Shown: piece by piece, positions 1-7,875 of the stretch
How the letters are laid out: every line of letters begins with the position of its first letter
Position numbering within the stretch: the stretch's first letter is position 1
Assembly: GCA_949296365.1 (NCBI GenBank)
Contig: CASFPZ010000024.1
Span: forward strand, 1 to 35,786
DNA: 35,786 nucleotides
Direction: 5' to 3'
Origin: an uncultured Akkermansia sp.
GTDB taxonomy: Bacteria; Verrucomicrobiota; Verrucomicrobiia; Verrucomicrobiales; Akkermansiaceae
The notes under the pieces: model-generated
Databases searched by the model: none
What the model saw: only the letters and a program-made list of their open reading frames with translations
What the model was told of the DNA's origin: nothing
Made by a program: the position numbers and the translations under genes

Positions 1-80
1 ACACTGAGCCCGACCAACCGGGGCTCGAGTTGATTTAGTGAAGGCCCGTGTCATTTTCTTGAAAACTGCTGGAAGAAACA

Positions 81-110
81 CCCCCACTCACGTGGGGAAT
101 TTTGTTTTTT
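81..110 (+). terminator. Rho-independent terminator
   Basis: The arms CCCCAC (82-87) and GTGGGG (92-97) form a six-pair GC-rich stem with a four-base loop. AATTTTG and then six T follow at once. This would end a plus-strand transcript that begins before the window. The stem superficially resembles a type I-E CRISPR repeat core, but it is single and has a T tail. Confidence 0.7.
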
Positions 111-460
111 CCTTGTCGTCCTCTTGTCGCGAGATGCGGAGATTAACGTATACCGTCCGTCCTTTAGCCCTAACGTGACGACGTGTCCAGTGAGGCGGCA
201 TTCCAGTTTTTTCATTTTCTGGATCCCATTCCCTGTCTCCAAGAATCATGGTTTTTGCAATATAACTGCATCAAGCATGACGAGGAGGTGTTGCTATATA
301 CTGAAATGTTTGATGTAACGCGCAGCGCTACTTACCCTGCTGATTTGGAGAACTTTTTGTTTAGAAAGTAAACTTGTTAGCTGAGCGAACACCGGCTATC
401 CAAAGAACTGGGCCCCTTTGTTTATCGTTATCGTCCATTGATAGTAGAACCAAAGATGAT

Positions 461-496
461 GAAAAGAGCTGACTTCCCAATGAGAAAATCAGCTCT
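461..496 (-). terminator. Probable terminator downstream of argB
   Basis: AGAGCTGA (465-472) pairs with TCAGCTCT (489-496). Read on the minus strand the stem is followed by TTTTC, so it could end the corA-argB transcript about 135 bases after the argB stop. An insertion-sequence end (512-533) lies between the gene and this hairpin. Confidence 0.5.
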
Positions 497-511
497 AATT
501 TTGGATCATTA

Positions 512-533
512 AAAAGTTTTACCGAACACTAGT
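512..533 (+). repeat. Solitary insertion-sequence terminal repeat
   Basis: These 22 bases match the reverse complement of 35638-35659 at 21 of 22 positions (core ACCGAACACTAGT against ACCGGACACTAGT). A more decayed copy is at 13143-13164. The orientation implies that the body of the element lay to the left, but no transposase coding is recognisable there. It is therefore probably a relic end. Confidence 0.6.
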
Positions 534-631
534 TCTCAGAAATATAAAAACAGGGACCTCTCCCCTTATCGTAGTTCCGATTGGATGGAAACAGTGTCGG
601 CAAGGGGGTAGGGTAACATTGATGGAAAAGA

Positions 632-1525
632 TTAACGTTGCTGTCGGATGATTTCAGTGCCGATTCCTTCGCTTGTGAAGATTTCCAGAAGGAGGGTATG
701 GGGGAGTCTGCCATCGATGAAATGGACTTTACGGACTCCAGCGTTGAGAGCGTCTACGGCGGAATGAATTTTGGGGATCATGCCACCTTTGACGATACCT
801 GCACTAATGAGATCCATGGCTTCATCTCGAGTGAGGGAGTTGATCAGTGAGGATGGATCAGAAGGATTACGCAAAACGCCTGGAACATCGGAAATATAAA
901 TGAGTTTAGCTGGACGCAATTCCCGGGCTAGGGCAGCTGCGGCCAAGTCTGCATTGACATTGAGGGTTTTTTGGGTACCTAATTCTCGAGCTAAAGGAGA
1001 AATGACAGGAGTGATTTCCATGTCGAGAGCTTCGCGGATGCGCGGTAACAGAGAACCGATGACTTGGCCGACTTCTCCGATATTGATCGGATTTCCTTCT
1101 TCATCTCGTTCGCGAATCCGTTCGCCAATAAAAATTTCTGTTCCCGGAATTCCAACAGCTTTGCCTCCGTATTGGCGCATAGTTTGGACGAGCCCAGGGT
1201 TGATGGTTAGGGAAAGCGTGCGTTCGACGATTTCGATAGCTTCAGGAGTAGTGACGCGGAGACCATTGACGAAGCGGGGTTGGAGGCCTGCTTTGTTCAT
1301 GGCTTCGGAGATTGCTTTACCCCCTCCGTGAACGACAACAGGATTAATACCAAGAACTTCTAGTAGGACGATATCTTTGAGAAGTTTTTTGACAAGTTCT
1401 GGATTATCCATAGCACTGCCACCAAATTTGATCAGGAAGATCTTGTTGCGGTAGGCTTGCAGATAGGGCAAGGCATTGACGATGACAGAAGCCTTGTCGA
1501 TAAGCGAATCAAGATTCGGATTCAT
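632..1525 (-). CDS. argB: Acetylglutamate kinase
   Basis: ArgB phosphorylates N-acetyl-L-glutamate with ATP, the second step of arginine synthesis, in the cytoplasm. The 297-residue protein shows the amino-acid kinase fold: the phosphate-binding segment IKFGGSAMDN near residue 35, then VVHGGGKAIS, and a C-terminal IVKGGMIPKI segment that contacts the nucleotide site. The start was placed at the ATG at 1525 (MNPNLDSL), the usual N-terminus. The longer frame to 1612 would run into the corA 3' end. It lies 25 bases downstream of corA on the same strand and is probably co-transcribed with it. No other arg genes are in the window. Confidence 0.95.
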   Translation of the reverse strand: MNPNLDSLIDKASVIVNALPYLQAYRNKIFLIKFGGSAMDNPELVKKLLKDIVLLEVLGINPVVVHGGGKAISEAMNKAGLQPRFVNGLRVTTPEAIEIVERTLSLTINPGLVQTMRQYGGKAVGIPGTEIFIGERIRERDEEGNPINIGEVGQVIGSLLPRIREALDMEITPVISPLARELGTQKTLNVNADLAAAALARELRPAKLIYISDVPGVLRNPSDPSSLINSLTRDEAMDLISAGIVKGGMIPKIHSAVDALNAGVRKVHFIDGRLPHTLLLEIFTSEGIGTEIIRQQR

Positions 1526-1550
1526 GATGCATGTAGTCAGACAAAAAATA

Positions 1551-2546
1551 CTAAATAAGACGCCTCGATCTGAAATATACGAGTGGTAGAATGATAGAGA
1601 CCGCCATGGCAACTAACGCAAAATAATAACCGTACTGCGTTTGAACTTCGGGCATATTGGCAAAGTTCATACCGTAGACGCTAGCAATAAGAGTTGGCGG
1701 CATGAAAATGACCGACGCGACTGTGAAAATTTTGACGATTTCGTTTTGTTCAATGTTGATTAGCCCCAAGACAGCATCGAGCATGAAATTAACGTTATTG
1801 GACAGAAAGGCCGCATATTCTGAAAGAGAAGAAACATCTCGGCTAATAGGCCTGATTTTGACGTACAAATTGGAACCAGGTTCGTCAATGGCTTCTTGAT
1901 TGCTGGCGTAAGTAAGCAAACGTAAGAGATTAACCAGACAATCGCGCTGACGAGTCAACAAATCGCCGACTCTCCCTAGATCTTGTAGAATAAGTTTTAG
2001 CGTGTTGGTGGAGGGCGTCTTTTTCCTCTTGCCTTCTTCAGGTTTTTCGCGGGAAAAAATGGCTTTGGAAAGTCGGTCGAGTTCAGAACCGAAGCGTTCG
2101 AGCACATCTGCTTGGCGGTCGACAATTGTTTCCAATAGTCCAATGAAGACTTGGTCGCGCGAAATTGATTTGCGACGCAGTAGTTGGTGGGAGAAGAGTC
2201 GGAAGGAATACGAATCTGAATGACGGATGGTGATAATCCGGTGGCCGACGAGAACAAAGGTGATTTCTGACAAACTGGGGGATTCGGTGTCAACCCGACT
2301 CAGGACAATAGCAGTCATGAAACGAGCACCGTCTTCCATGTACAATCGACTCGTCGCCTCAATTTCACGCATCTCATCATATGTAGGCATTTCAATTCCA
2401 AACAGACGCTCTGTATATCGGATCTCATCGTGGTCAGGCGTCAGTAAATCAACCCAAAAGACCGAGTCGAAAGAAAGGTTTTCAACATTGTCAATATGGG
2501 TTACGCGGTCGATTCCGCTTTCGGTCTGTCGGTAGATTCGAATCAT
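1551..2546 (-). CDS. corA: CorA-family magnesium/divalent cation transporter
   Basis: This is an inner-membrane channel of the CorA family, which takes up Mg2+ (also Co2+ or Ni2+) as a pentamer. The 331-residue protein has a long soluble N-terminal domain rich in acidic and helical sequence. Two C-terminal membrane segments follow, and the first ends in the signature YGMNFANMPE, which contains the diagnostic GMN selectivity motif. The last residues are basic (FRSRRLI), as usual. The start was placed at the ATG at 2546 (MIRIYRQTE). An in-frame ATG at 2612 adds 22 residues that do not look like family sequence. It is followed by argB. Which ion is carried cannot be read from the sequence. Confidence 0.9.
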   Translation of the reverse strand: MIRIYRQTESGIDRVTHIDNVENLSFDSVFWVDLLTPDHDEIRYTERLFGIEMPTYDEMREIEATSRLYMEDGARFMTAIVLSRVDTESPSLSEITFVLVGHRIITIRHSDSYSFRLFSHQLLRRKSISRDQVFIGLLETIVDRQADVLERFGSELDRLSKAIFSREKPEEGKRKKTPSTNTLKLILQDLGRVGDLLTRQRDCLVNLLRLLTYASNQEAIDEPGSNLYVKIRPISRDVSSLSEYAAFLSNNVNFMLDAVLGLINIEQNEIVKIFTVASVIFMPPTLIASVYGMNFANMPEVQTQYGYYFALVAMAVSIILPLVYFRSRRLI

Positions 2547-2720
2547 AGGGACGACAGGGAAATAAAGGTTTACGAGAAAGCGAACGGGGAATGAAGCCGG
2601 CTGCTGCCGCATGTTAGGCTATTGACATGCAAAAGAAAAGAAAAAATGAAACCTTGGACGACTAGCTGAACATTTTTTCACAAAGTGGCTCATTAAGAAC
2701 CTGGATAAGAGATTATATCA

Positions 2721-2759
2721 AAATACCCTTCTCAGCTACATAAGCTAGGAAGGGTATTT
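2721..2759 (-). terminator. Strong hairpin between rplI and corA
   Basis: A perfect 11-base inverted repeat (AAATACCCTTC at 2721-2731, GAAGGGTATTT at 2749-2759) is followed on the minus strand by TTTTGATAT. This is most likely the rplI terminator. A weaker ACCC/GGGT stem with a T-rich tail lies closer to the gene at 2785-2799 and may act with it. Confidence 0.65.
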
Positions 2760-2807
2760 GTAAATATGAATAGAGAAAAAAGAAACCCACCAAAAGGGTA
2801 AAAAGAA

Positions 2808-3314
2808 CTATTCAGCAGTTTCAGGAGCTACTTCAGTCTGCACAGGCACTTCAGGTTCACCACCCTCGATGGTAATGTTGACCTTCAGAGTAGCTGTAAC
2901 TTGGGGATGCAACTTAACGCTGACCTCATGGGAACCGCCGTGCTTAATTGGTTTTTCGAGATCGATCATGCGACGTTCGATTTCGATACCTTTAGCAGCA
3001 AGTGCTTCATGGATGTTTTGATTGGTGATCGCCCCAAAAGTTTTGCCGCCCTGGCCTGATTCCAGCACGAGGTCGATGGCGACCGCTTCGATCTTGGAAG
3101 CGATTTCTTGAGCTTGAGCTAATTCGGCTGCTTCGCGTTCAGCGCGTTTAGCCTGCAAAGCCTTAATGAAACGCTTGTTAGAAGAGGTGGCTTCATAGGC
3201 GAGGCCCTTCGGGATGAGACAGTTGCGGCCATAGCCAGCCTTAACAGTCACGAGATCGGCTTCAGCGCCGAGCCCTTCGATCTTTGTTGCGAGAATAACT
3301 TCCATCGTTGCCAT
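2808..3314 (-). CDS. rplI: 50S ribosomal protein bL9
   Basis: bL9 is a structural protein of the large ribosomal subunit and binds 23S rRNA near the L1 stalk. The 168-residue sequence has the family N-terminus (MEVILATKIEGLG) with the segment VKAGYGRNCLIPKGLA close to residues 25-40. This is followed by the long connecting helix and the C-terminal domain (IKHGGSHEVSVKLHPQV). The acidic tail from about residue 150 (EVPVQTEVAPETAE) is longer than in many bacteria. An internal ATG at 3305 is an equally good start. Unlike the common rpsF-ssb-rpsR-rplI order, it stands alone here. Confidence 0.95.
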   Translation of the reverse strand: MATMEVILATKIEGLGAEADLVTVKAGYGRNCLIPKGLAYEATSSNKRFIKALQAKRAEREAAELAQAQEIASKIEAVAIDLVLESGQGGKTFGAITNQNIHEALAAKGIEIERRMIDLEKPIKHGGSHEVSVKLHPQVTATLKVNITIEGGEPEVPVQTEVAPETAE

Positions 3315-3462
3315 GGCTAGAAAAAGATAAAATAAGTGAGCGATTCATTTAGTGTCCAATCGGCACAATGTCAAGAGGAGAGTGTAAAAAATCCTCTATC
3401 TTGCCGATTTTTTGCCGAACGTGAGGTTATAGTAATGCTCTGCTACGGCGGAGATACTTTAC

Positions 3463-3468
3463 TATAAT
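3463..3468 (+). promoter_or_regulatory. Consensus -10 box upstream of purH
   Basis: A perfect TATAAT sits about 130 bases before the purH ATG. No good TTGACA-like box is found at the usual distance. A start near 3475 would give a leader of about 125 nucleotides with several hairpins, described in the findings. Confidence 0.4.
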
Positions 3469-3598
3469 AGACGAGGGATGACAAGAGTATGTCACATTGC
3501 TCTTGATTTTAGAGAGGAAAGTCTTTAGAGAGGTGAACCGGGTTCTACCCTGCCAACTGGGTGGGATGTGATGAATTCGGACGACATTTGTTACCACT

Positions 3599-5146
3599 AT
3601 GGCTATACAACGCGCATTGATTTCCGTATCCGACAAAACTGGTCTGGATGTATTCGCCAAGGGGCTCCATGAATTGGGAGTTGAACTTATATCGACGGGT
3701 GGCACGTGCAAATTCCTTAGGGAGTTAGGGTTGCCTGTAATCGAAATTTCGGATTATACAGGGGCTCCGGAATTATTTGACGGTCGTGTGAAGACGCTAC
3801 ATCCGATGGTGCATGGTGGATTGTTGCAGTGCCGTGACAATGAGGAACACCAGAAACAGGCCCAGGAACATGGCATTAAACCCATTGATCTGGTTTGCGT
3901 TAATTTGTATCCTTTTGAACAGACTGTGGCTCGTCCGGAGGTGACTCTTAAGGAAGCTATAGAAAAGATCGACATTGGCGGGCCGTCGATGTTACGTTCT
4001 GCTGCGAAGAACTATGCTTTTGTGACTGTGGTGTCAGATCCGGTCGATTATGAGCGTGTGTTGGATGAGATGCGGACGCACAAAGGAGACACGACGTTGA
4101 AGACGCGTGAAAGTTTAGCAGTCAAAGTATTCTTGCGGACCTCTAGTTACGATAGCGCGATATCAAACTTTTTGGGGAACCAGAGTGCCGAGCGTACGGG
4201 CGGCAATTATTCTATCTGTTTGCCGCTTTGCCAGAAATTGCGCTACGGCGACAATCCGCACCAGGCAGCTAGCCTGTATGGCAATTTCAGCGATATTTTC
4301 CATCAACTGCAGGGCAAAGAGTTATCTTATACCAATGTGCTCGATATTGAAGGAGCCGCAACGTTGATTTCACAATTCACTCCGCCAACAGTGGCTATCC
4401 TCAAGCATACGAATCCATGCGGAGTTGGACAAGACGATGAAGACCTACGTGCTGCTTGGCAAAAAGCATTTGAAACGGATACCCAGGCGCCATTTGGCGG
4501 AGTAATCGTGATGAATCGTCCGATGACAGAAAGCCTTGCCCGCGTTATCAGTTCGATCTTTACCGATGTGATCATTGCTCCAGATTTTGAACCAGAAGCC
4601 CGCGCCCTACTTTTGAAGAAAAAGAATTGCCGAATCATTCGGATGGATACAAAGGCTTGGGAAAAAGCCTCTGCATTGCCAGTAGTTCGTTCGGCTCCAG
4701 GCGGATTGATGGTCATGGATCGCGATGTAACTCCATTAGGGTTAGACAACTTGGAGGGCAAAGTAGTGACGAAGCGCGTGCCTACAGAAGAAGAATTGAT
4801 GGCCATGCGATTTACCTGGAAGGTGGTGAAGCAGGTTCATTCGAACGCGATTGTATTTGGTACAGCTGACCGCACGTTGGGGATTGGCGCTGGGCAGATG
4901 AGCCGAGTTGATTCTGTGCGCATTGCTGTGTGGAAAGCAGGTCAGGCAGGTTTAAGTTTGAAAGGCAGTGTGATTGCTTCTGACGCGATGTTCCCGTTTG
5001 CTGATGGTTTGCAAGCGGCGATTGATGCAGGTGCTACGGCTTGCATTCAGCCTGGTGGATCAATCCGCGACGAGGAAGTGATTAAGGCTGCTGACGAAGC
5101 AGGTATTGCTATGGTGTGTACAGGAACTCGCCACTTCCTGCACTAA
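3599..5146 (+). CDS. purH: Bifunctional AICAR formyltransferase / IMP cyclohydrolase
   Basis: PurH carries out the last two steps of de novo purine synthesis: AICAR to FAICAR with 10-formyl-tetrahydrofolate, then ring closure to IMP. The 515-residue length is normal. The N-terminal cyclohydrolase domain shows [16 protein letters not shown] and [10 protein letters not shown]. The C-terminal formyltransferase domain begins near [10 protein letters not shown] (about residue 213) and carries the catalytic [10 protein letters not shown] segment and [10 protein letters not shown]. The ATG at 3599 is the natural start (MAIQRALIS). It stands alone on the plus strand, with a long possibly structured leader and pdxJ 58 bases downstream. 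Confidence 0.97.
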   Translation: MAIQRALISVSDKTGLDVFAKGLHELGVELISTGGTCKFLRELGLPVIEISDYTGAPELFDGRVKTLHPMVHGGLLQCRDNEEHQKQAQEHGIKPIDLVCVNLYPFEQTVARPEVTLKEAIEKIDIGGPSMLRSAAKNYAFVTVVSDPVDYERVLDEMRTHKGDTTLKTRESLAVKVFLRTSSYDSAISNFLGNQSAERTGGNYSICLPLCQKLRYGDNPHQAASLYGNFSDIFHQLQGKELSYTNVLDIEGAATLISQFTPPTVAILKHTNPCGVGQDDEDLRAAWQKAFETDTQAPFGGVIVMNRPMTESLARVISSIFTDVIIAPDFEPEARALLLKKKNCRIIRMDTKAWEKASALPVVRSAPGGLMVMDRDVTPLGLDNLEGKVVTKRVPTEEELMAMRFTWKVVKQVHSNAIVFGTADRTLGIGAGQMSRVDSVRIAVWKAGQAGLSLKGSVIASDAMFPFADGLQAAIDAGATACIQPGGSIRDEEVIKAADEAGIAMVCTGTRHFLH

Positions 5147-5204
5147 GGTGCAATGCGTAATAGTATTATTTTGTGATCAATTAATTTATTACTCATAGAA
5201 CGTC

Positions 5205-5945
5205 ATGATTCTTCTTGGTGTCAATATCGATCACGTGGCTACATTGCGGCAGGCCCGTTATGCCACGATGCTGGATTCTTTCAATGTGGAACCCAGCGTG
5301 CTTGAGGCGGCTCGTGCTGCTTGGCGTGGCGGAGCTGATTCGATAACATTGCATGTGCGAGGCGATCGCCGCCATATGCAAGATGCCGATGCATTTCTCG
5401 TTCGCAAGGAAATTCCTCTCCCTTTGAATCTAGAGATGGGGAATACGACGGAGATGGTGGATTTGGCACTTCGGCTCAAGCCGGATTATGTTTGCATTGT
5501 TCCAGAAAATCGACAGGAAATTACGACTGAAGGTGGACTAGACGTTATGTTGCATGCAAACGAATTGTCTCTAAACATCCGCAAGATGAGCGAGGCTGGC
5601 ATTAAAGTTAGCTTATTTATTGACCCTGAAGTTTGCCAGGTTGAAATGGCTGCCAAACTAGGAGCTCCCATGGTGGAGTTGCATACCGGGTGTTTTGCCA
5701 ATAGCCAGGGAGAACTGCGTACCCAAGAAGTGACCAGGTTGCAAGCAGCGGCGGAAGCGGGCGCCAATGCGGGTCTTCACGTCAATGCGGGCCATGGAAT
5801 CAATTATGCAAACTTAGAGGATTTGGCGGTGGTGCCTCATCTACATGAATTGAATATTGGTCACACAATTGTGTGTCGGTCTCTGTTTGTGGGCTTAGAG
5901 CAGGCTGTACGGGATATGAAAGCTGAATTAGCTCGACTATTCTAA
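5205..5945 (+). CDS. pdxJ: Pyridoxine 5'-phosphate synthase
   Basis: PdxJ condenses 1-deoxy-D-xylulose 5-phosphate with 3-amino-2-oxopropyl phosphate to form pyridoxine 5'-phosphate, the ring-closing step of DXP-dependent vitamin B6 synthesis. The 246-residue TIM-barrel protein has the family N-terminus LGVNIDHVATLRQAR, then ITLHVRGDRRHMQD, the LNLEMGNT segment, a catalytic-region glutamate in MVELHTGCFA, and the phosphate-binding VNAGHGINY. It is followed after eight bases by acpS, the same pdxJ-acpS order known from proteobacteria. This supports a shared transcript. Confidence 0.96.
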   Translation: MILLGVNIDHVATLRQARYATMLDSFNVEPSVLEAARAAWRGGADSITLHVRGDRRHMQDADAFLVRKEIPLPLNLEMGNTTEMVDLALRLKPDYVCIVPENRQEITTEGGLDVMLHANELSLNIRKMSEAGIKVSLFIDPEVCQVEMAAKLGAPMVELHTGCFANSQGELRTQEVTRLQAAAEAGANAGLHVNAGHGINYANLEDLAVVPHLHELNIGHTIVCRSLFVGLEQAVRDMKAELARLF

Positions 5946-5953
5946 AAATTTCC

Positions 5954-6340
5954 ATGGAAGGAAACGTCGTTTCTGTAGGCATGGATCTTGTCGATTTGGA
6001 TCGAGTCGACAAGATCCTTTCGCGTTATGGTTTGGGATTTGCTGAACGTATTTGTACTCCAGCCGAAATCATTTATTGTTTTTCACTTGTTAATCCGGTT
6101 CCTTCTCTGGCGGCTCGTTTTGCTGCTAAGGAAGCTGTATCTAAAGCGTTGGGTACGGGCATAGGTGTACATTGCTCGTGGCGCGATATTGAAATAACAC
6201 GTTCTGGACATGGTGTGCCAGGGGTCCTTTTGCATGGCAAGGCAGAGATTGTTGCGTTGAAGTTGGGCATTAATTCCTGGAGAATCAGTTTGACTCATTC
6301 CAAGTATTCTGCAGCTGCACTTGTTCTTGCACTTAAATAG
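5954..6340 (+). CDS. acpS: Holo-[acyl-carrier-protein] synthase
   Basis: AcpS transfers 4'-phosphopantetheine from coenzyme A to the serine of acyl carrier protein. The 128-residue length fits the AcpS-type trimeric enzymes. Metal-binding motifs are visible: GMDLVDLDRV near residue 10 and RFAAKEAVSKALGTG near residue 55 (the WxxKEAxxK-type motif with F in place of W). The C-terminal ISLTHSKYSAAALVLA is the usual ending. It lies eight bases behind pdxJ and ends before a strong bidirectional terminator that it shares with the facing tRNA genes. Confidence 0.95.
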   Translation: MEGNVVSVGMDLVDLDRVDKILSRYGLGFAERICTPAEIIYCFSLVNPVPSLAARFAAKEAVSKALGTGIGVHCSWRDIEITRSGHGVPGVLLHGKAEIVALKLGINSWRISLTHSKYSAAALVLALK

Positions 6341-6410
6341 GAGGTTGAATGCCCTCAATACTCTTGTCTCAAAACCTGTGGAAGTCTCTTGCCACCTATT
6401 TCAACTCAAC

Positions 6411-6453
6411 AAAAAAAGGAGACTCCTAAACAAAAACAAGGAGTCTCCTTTTT
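6411..6453. terminator. Bidirectional terminator between acpS and tRNA genes
   Basis: A 12-base perfect inverted repeat (arms 6416-6427 and 6439-6450, core GGAGACTCC/GGAGTCTCC) has a run of T on the plus side and a run of A on the other side. It can therefore end both the acpS transcript and the tRNA transcript. Confidence 0.85.
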
Positions 6454-6465
6454 CACTATTTAACG

Positions 6466-6542
6466 TGGTCGGGAAGACAGGATTCGAACCTGCGACATCC
6501 TGCTCCCAAAGCAGGCGCTCCACCAGGCTGAGCTACTTCCCG
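6466..6542 (-). tRNA. tRNA-Pro (anticodon TGG)
   Basis: The minus strand folds as a complete 77-base tRNA. The acceptor arm is CGGGAAG/CTTCCCG, the anticodon arm CCTGC-TTTGGGA-GCAGG reads TGG, and the T arm has GGTTCGAATCC. The discriminator is A and the 3' CCA is encoded at 6466-6468. It lies seven bases downstream of tRNA-Phe and is almost certainly processed from the same transcript. Confidence 0.97.
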
Positions 6543-6549
6543 AAAAAAA

Positions 6550-6625
6550 TGGTGGCTCGGGACGGAATCGAACCGCCGACACAGAGATTTTCAGTCTCCT
6601 GCTCTACCGACTGAGCTACCGAGCC
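6550..6625 (-). tRNA. tRNA-Phe (anticodon GAA)
   Basis: The minus strand gives a 76-base cloverleaf. The acceptor arm is GGCTCGG/CCGAGCC, the anticodon loop CTGAAAA has anticodon GAA, and the T arm has GGTTCGATTCC. The discriminator is A and the CCA is encoded. It is first in a two-tRNA transcript with tRNA-Pro behind it. Confidence 0.97.
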
Positions 6626-6652
6626 TTTCCTTTACGGAATCAGCGCGGGCGC

Positions 6653-6681
6653 ATTATAATGAATTCCTTGGATGAAGGCAA
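6653..6681 (-). promoter_or_regulatory. Promoter of the tRNA-Phe/tRNA-Pro transcript
   Basis: On the minus strand TTGCCT (6676-6681) stands 17 bases before a perfect TATAAT (6653-6658), and transcription would begin a few bases later. The sequence just after the -10 box is GCGCCCGCGC. Such a GC-rich discriminator is typical of stringently controlled stable-RNA promoters in other bacteria. Control here is inferred. Confidence 0.7.
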
Positions 6682-6745
6682 TACTAAAATGCAAAAAAAA
6701 TCGCAGAATTTTACTTTTAGGAACCTGTTGTATTGTTTTTTTGTA

Positions 6746-6783
6746 TATAATATATTGACAATTAAATGATTGTACAAATATGG
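6746..6783 (+). promoter_or_regulatory. AT-rich promoter region of the beta-barrel gene
   Basis: This very AT-rich stretch contains a perfect TATAAT (6746-6751) and a perfect TTGACA (6755-6760), but neither has a good partner box at the right distance. It is likely the promoter of the gene starting at 6827. Which boxes are used cannot be decided. Confidence 0.35.
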
Positions 6784-6826
6784 AAAAAATCCTTTCTTTA
6801 TTGGGCGAAGTTGGTAAAACACATGC

Positions 6827-7855
6827 ATGTCTATTAGTAAACAAACGTTCAATATTTTATTGTTGACTGGGATGCTGTTGAATGGGAATGCATGGGCTCA
6901 GACGAGAGAAGAAGCAGCGTACAATAAAGTAGCAGATCAGTATGAGTTATATGGCTATGTACCTGAGGAAAACTATGCTGGAAGGGATGAGATGGAATAT
7001 ACTTATGAGCCTTTAAGTGGCGCGGGGAGTATTGATATGTCAGGTGATGGGTACAATGCCTATTTCCCGTCGAGCAGTTATTATGAATTATTGGGGCCCA
7101 TGAAGGCGAAGAATGGGGCAGGGCATATTCATTTGACGAACTGGACGACGCATATCAAATTATTAAAAGGGCAGAGCGAGCGTTTTTTTTGGGGATTGGA
7201 TACTGCTTTTCGTATGACGTGGGTACACGGGAAGGGAGAAGCGGACGTCGATGTGGATCGTTTGTACACAATATGGTTGACTGCAAGCGGAGGGTATCGA
7301 TTAAGTCCATCTTCCTGGATATTGGCAGGATTCAATCCGCAGATTTCGACAGATTTTGACACATGGTGTAGTAGAGATATCTACTGGGGCGGTCACCTTT
7401 CTTATAAGAGGAAGGTTTCAGAAATGTTGACGTATTCTCTGGGGGTAGCGTTTAGTCCTCAATTAGGAGATTCTCCCATTATCCCATTTTTTTTAGTGGA
7501 TTGGAAGATCAATCCTGAGTGGACGTTGAAATTTGAGGGGATTCGTTTATCAGTAATGAACAAGGTGAGCGATCGTTTTGCCTGGGGGCCGTTTTGTTCT
7601 CTCGTATCGGGGACATGGACGGTGAATCACAATCGACATCATGAACGCTTCGAATGGACATCTGGAGTGTTGGGTATAACTTCAGAAACGAAGCTAGGTA
7701 AGTGGGGATCGCTTTTACCTAAATTGGCGGTTGACGTCGGCATGTCTTTTTATAACGAAGCACGATTTAAGACTGTTAATGGTGATGATGATCTCTTTAA
7801 AAAGAGGATGGATCCCGGATTTTACATCAAGGCTGGACTTCAGTTCCATTATTGA
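6827..7855 (+). CDS. Secreted protein, probable outer-membrane beta-barrel, unknown function
   Basis: The 342-residue protein starts with a clear signal peptide: a basic N-terminus, the hydrophobic stretch FNILLLTGMLL, and a likely cleavage after AWA near residue 24. The mature part alternates polar and aromatic residues in short strands separated by turns (for example FFWGLDTAFRMTWVHG, TIWLTASGGYRLSPSSWILAG). It ends in an aromatic residue (LQFHY), as many outer-membrane barrels do. There is no lipobox and no enzymatic motif. It resembles the uncharacterised barrel families common in Verrucomicrobiota (DUF6268-like is a guess). A HAD phosphatase gene begins 20 bases behind it. The barrel call is inference from the pattern. 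Confidence 0.7.
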   Translation: MSISKQTFNILLLTGMLLNGNAWAQTREEAAYNKVADQYELYGYVPEENYAGRDEMEYTYEPLSGAGSIDMSGDGYNAYFPSSSYYELLGPMKAKNGAGHIHLTNWTTHIKLLKGQSERFFWGLDTAFRMTWVHGKGEADVDVDRLYTIWLTASGGYRLSPSSWILAGFNPQISTDFDTWCSRDIYWGGHLSYKRKVSEMLTYSLGVAFSPQLGDSPIIPFFLVDWKINPEWTLKFEGIRLSVMNKVSDRFAWGPFCSLVSGTWTVNHNRHHERFEWTSGVLGITSETKLGKWGSLLPKLAVDVGMSFYNEARFKTVNGDDDLFKKRMDPGFYIKAGLQFHY

Positions 7856-7875
7856 TCATCCTTAAGGCATTACTT

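Larger units (their letters stand above)
1..631. other. Non-coding stretch at left edge of window
   Basis: No convincing gene lies before the end of argB. The stretch holds a small hairpin at 6-26 (GAGCCC/GGGCTC arms), a plus-strand terminator at 81-110, a minus-strand terminator-like hairpin at 461-496, and an insertion-sequence terminal repeat at 512-533. A 62-codon GTG-started ORF (183-371, plus) has somewhat protein-like composition but no ribosome binding site. It is treated as doubtful. Confidence 0.6.

Noticed and set aside
81..97. Possible CRISPR type I-E repeat (CCCCAC/GTGGGG palindrome)
   Set aside because: Only one copy; no second copy at repeat spacing on either side; T-run directly after makes it a terminator.
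900..1331. 143-codon ORF on the plus strand
   Set aside because: Antisense to argB; Arg/Ser-rich composition typical of a shadow frame.
3350..3368. Another insertion-sequence end (TAGTGTCC)
   Set aside because: Only the first eight bases match the element end; the following GGTAAAAC is absent and no interior similarity was seen.
3482..3598. ZTP (pfl) riboswitch upstream of purH
   Set aside because: A CTGGGT segment is present, but the conserved GACTGGCG part and the expected spacing of conserved blocks are missing. Kept only as an unnamed structured leader.
6321..6614. 97-codon ORF on the plus strand
   Set aside because: Runs through the terminator and antisense through both tRNA genes; its C-terminal sequence is the familiar false protein produced by reading tRNAs backwards.
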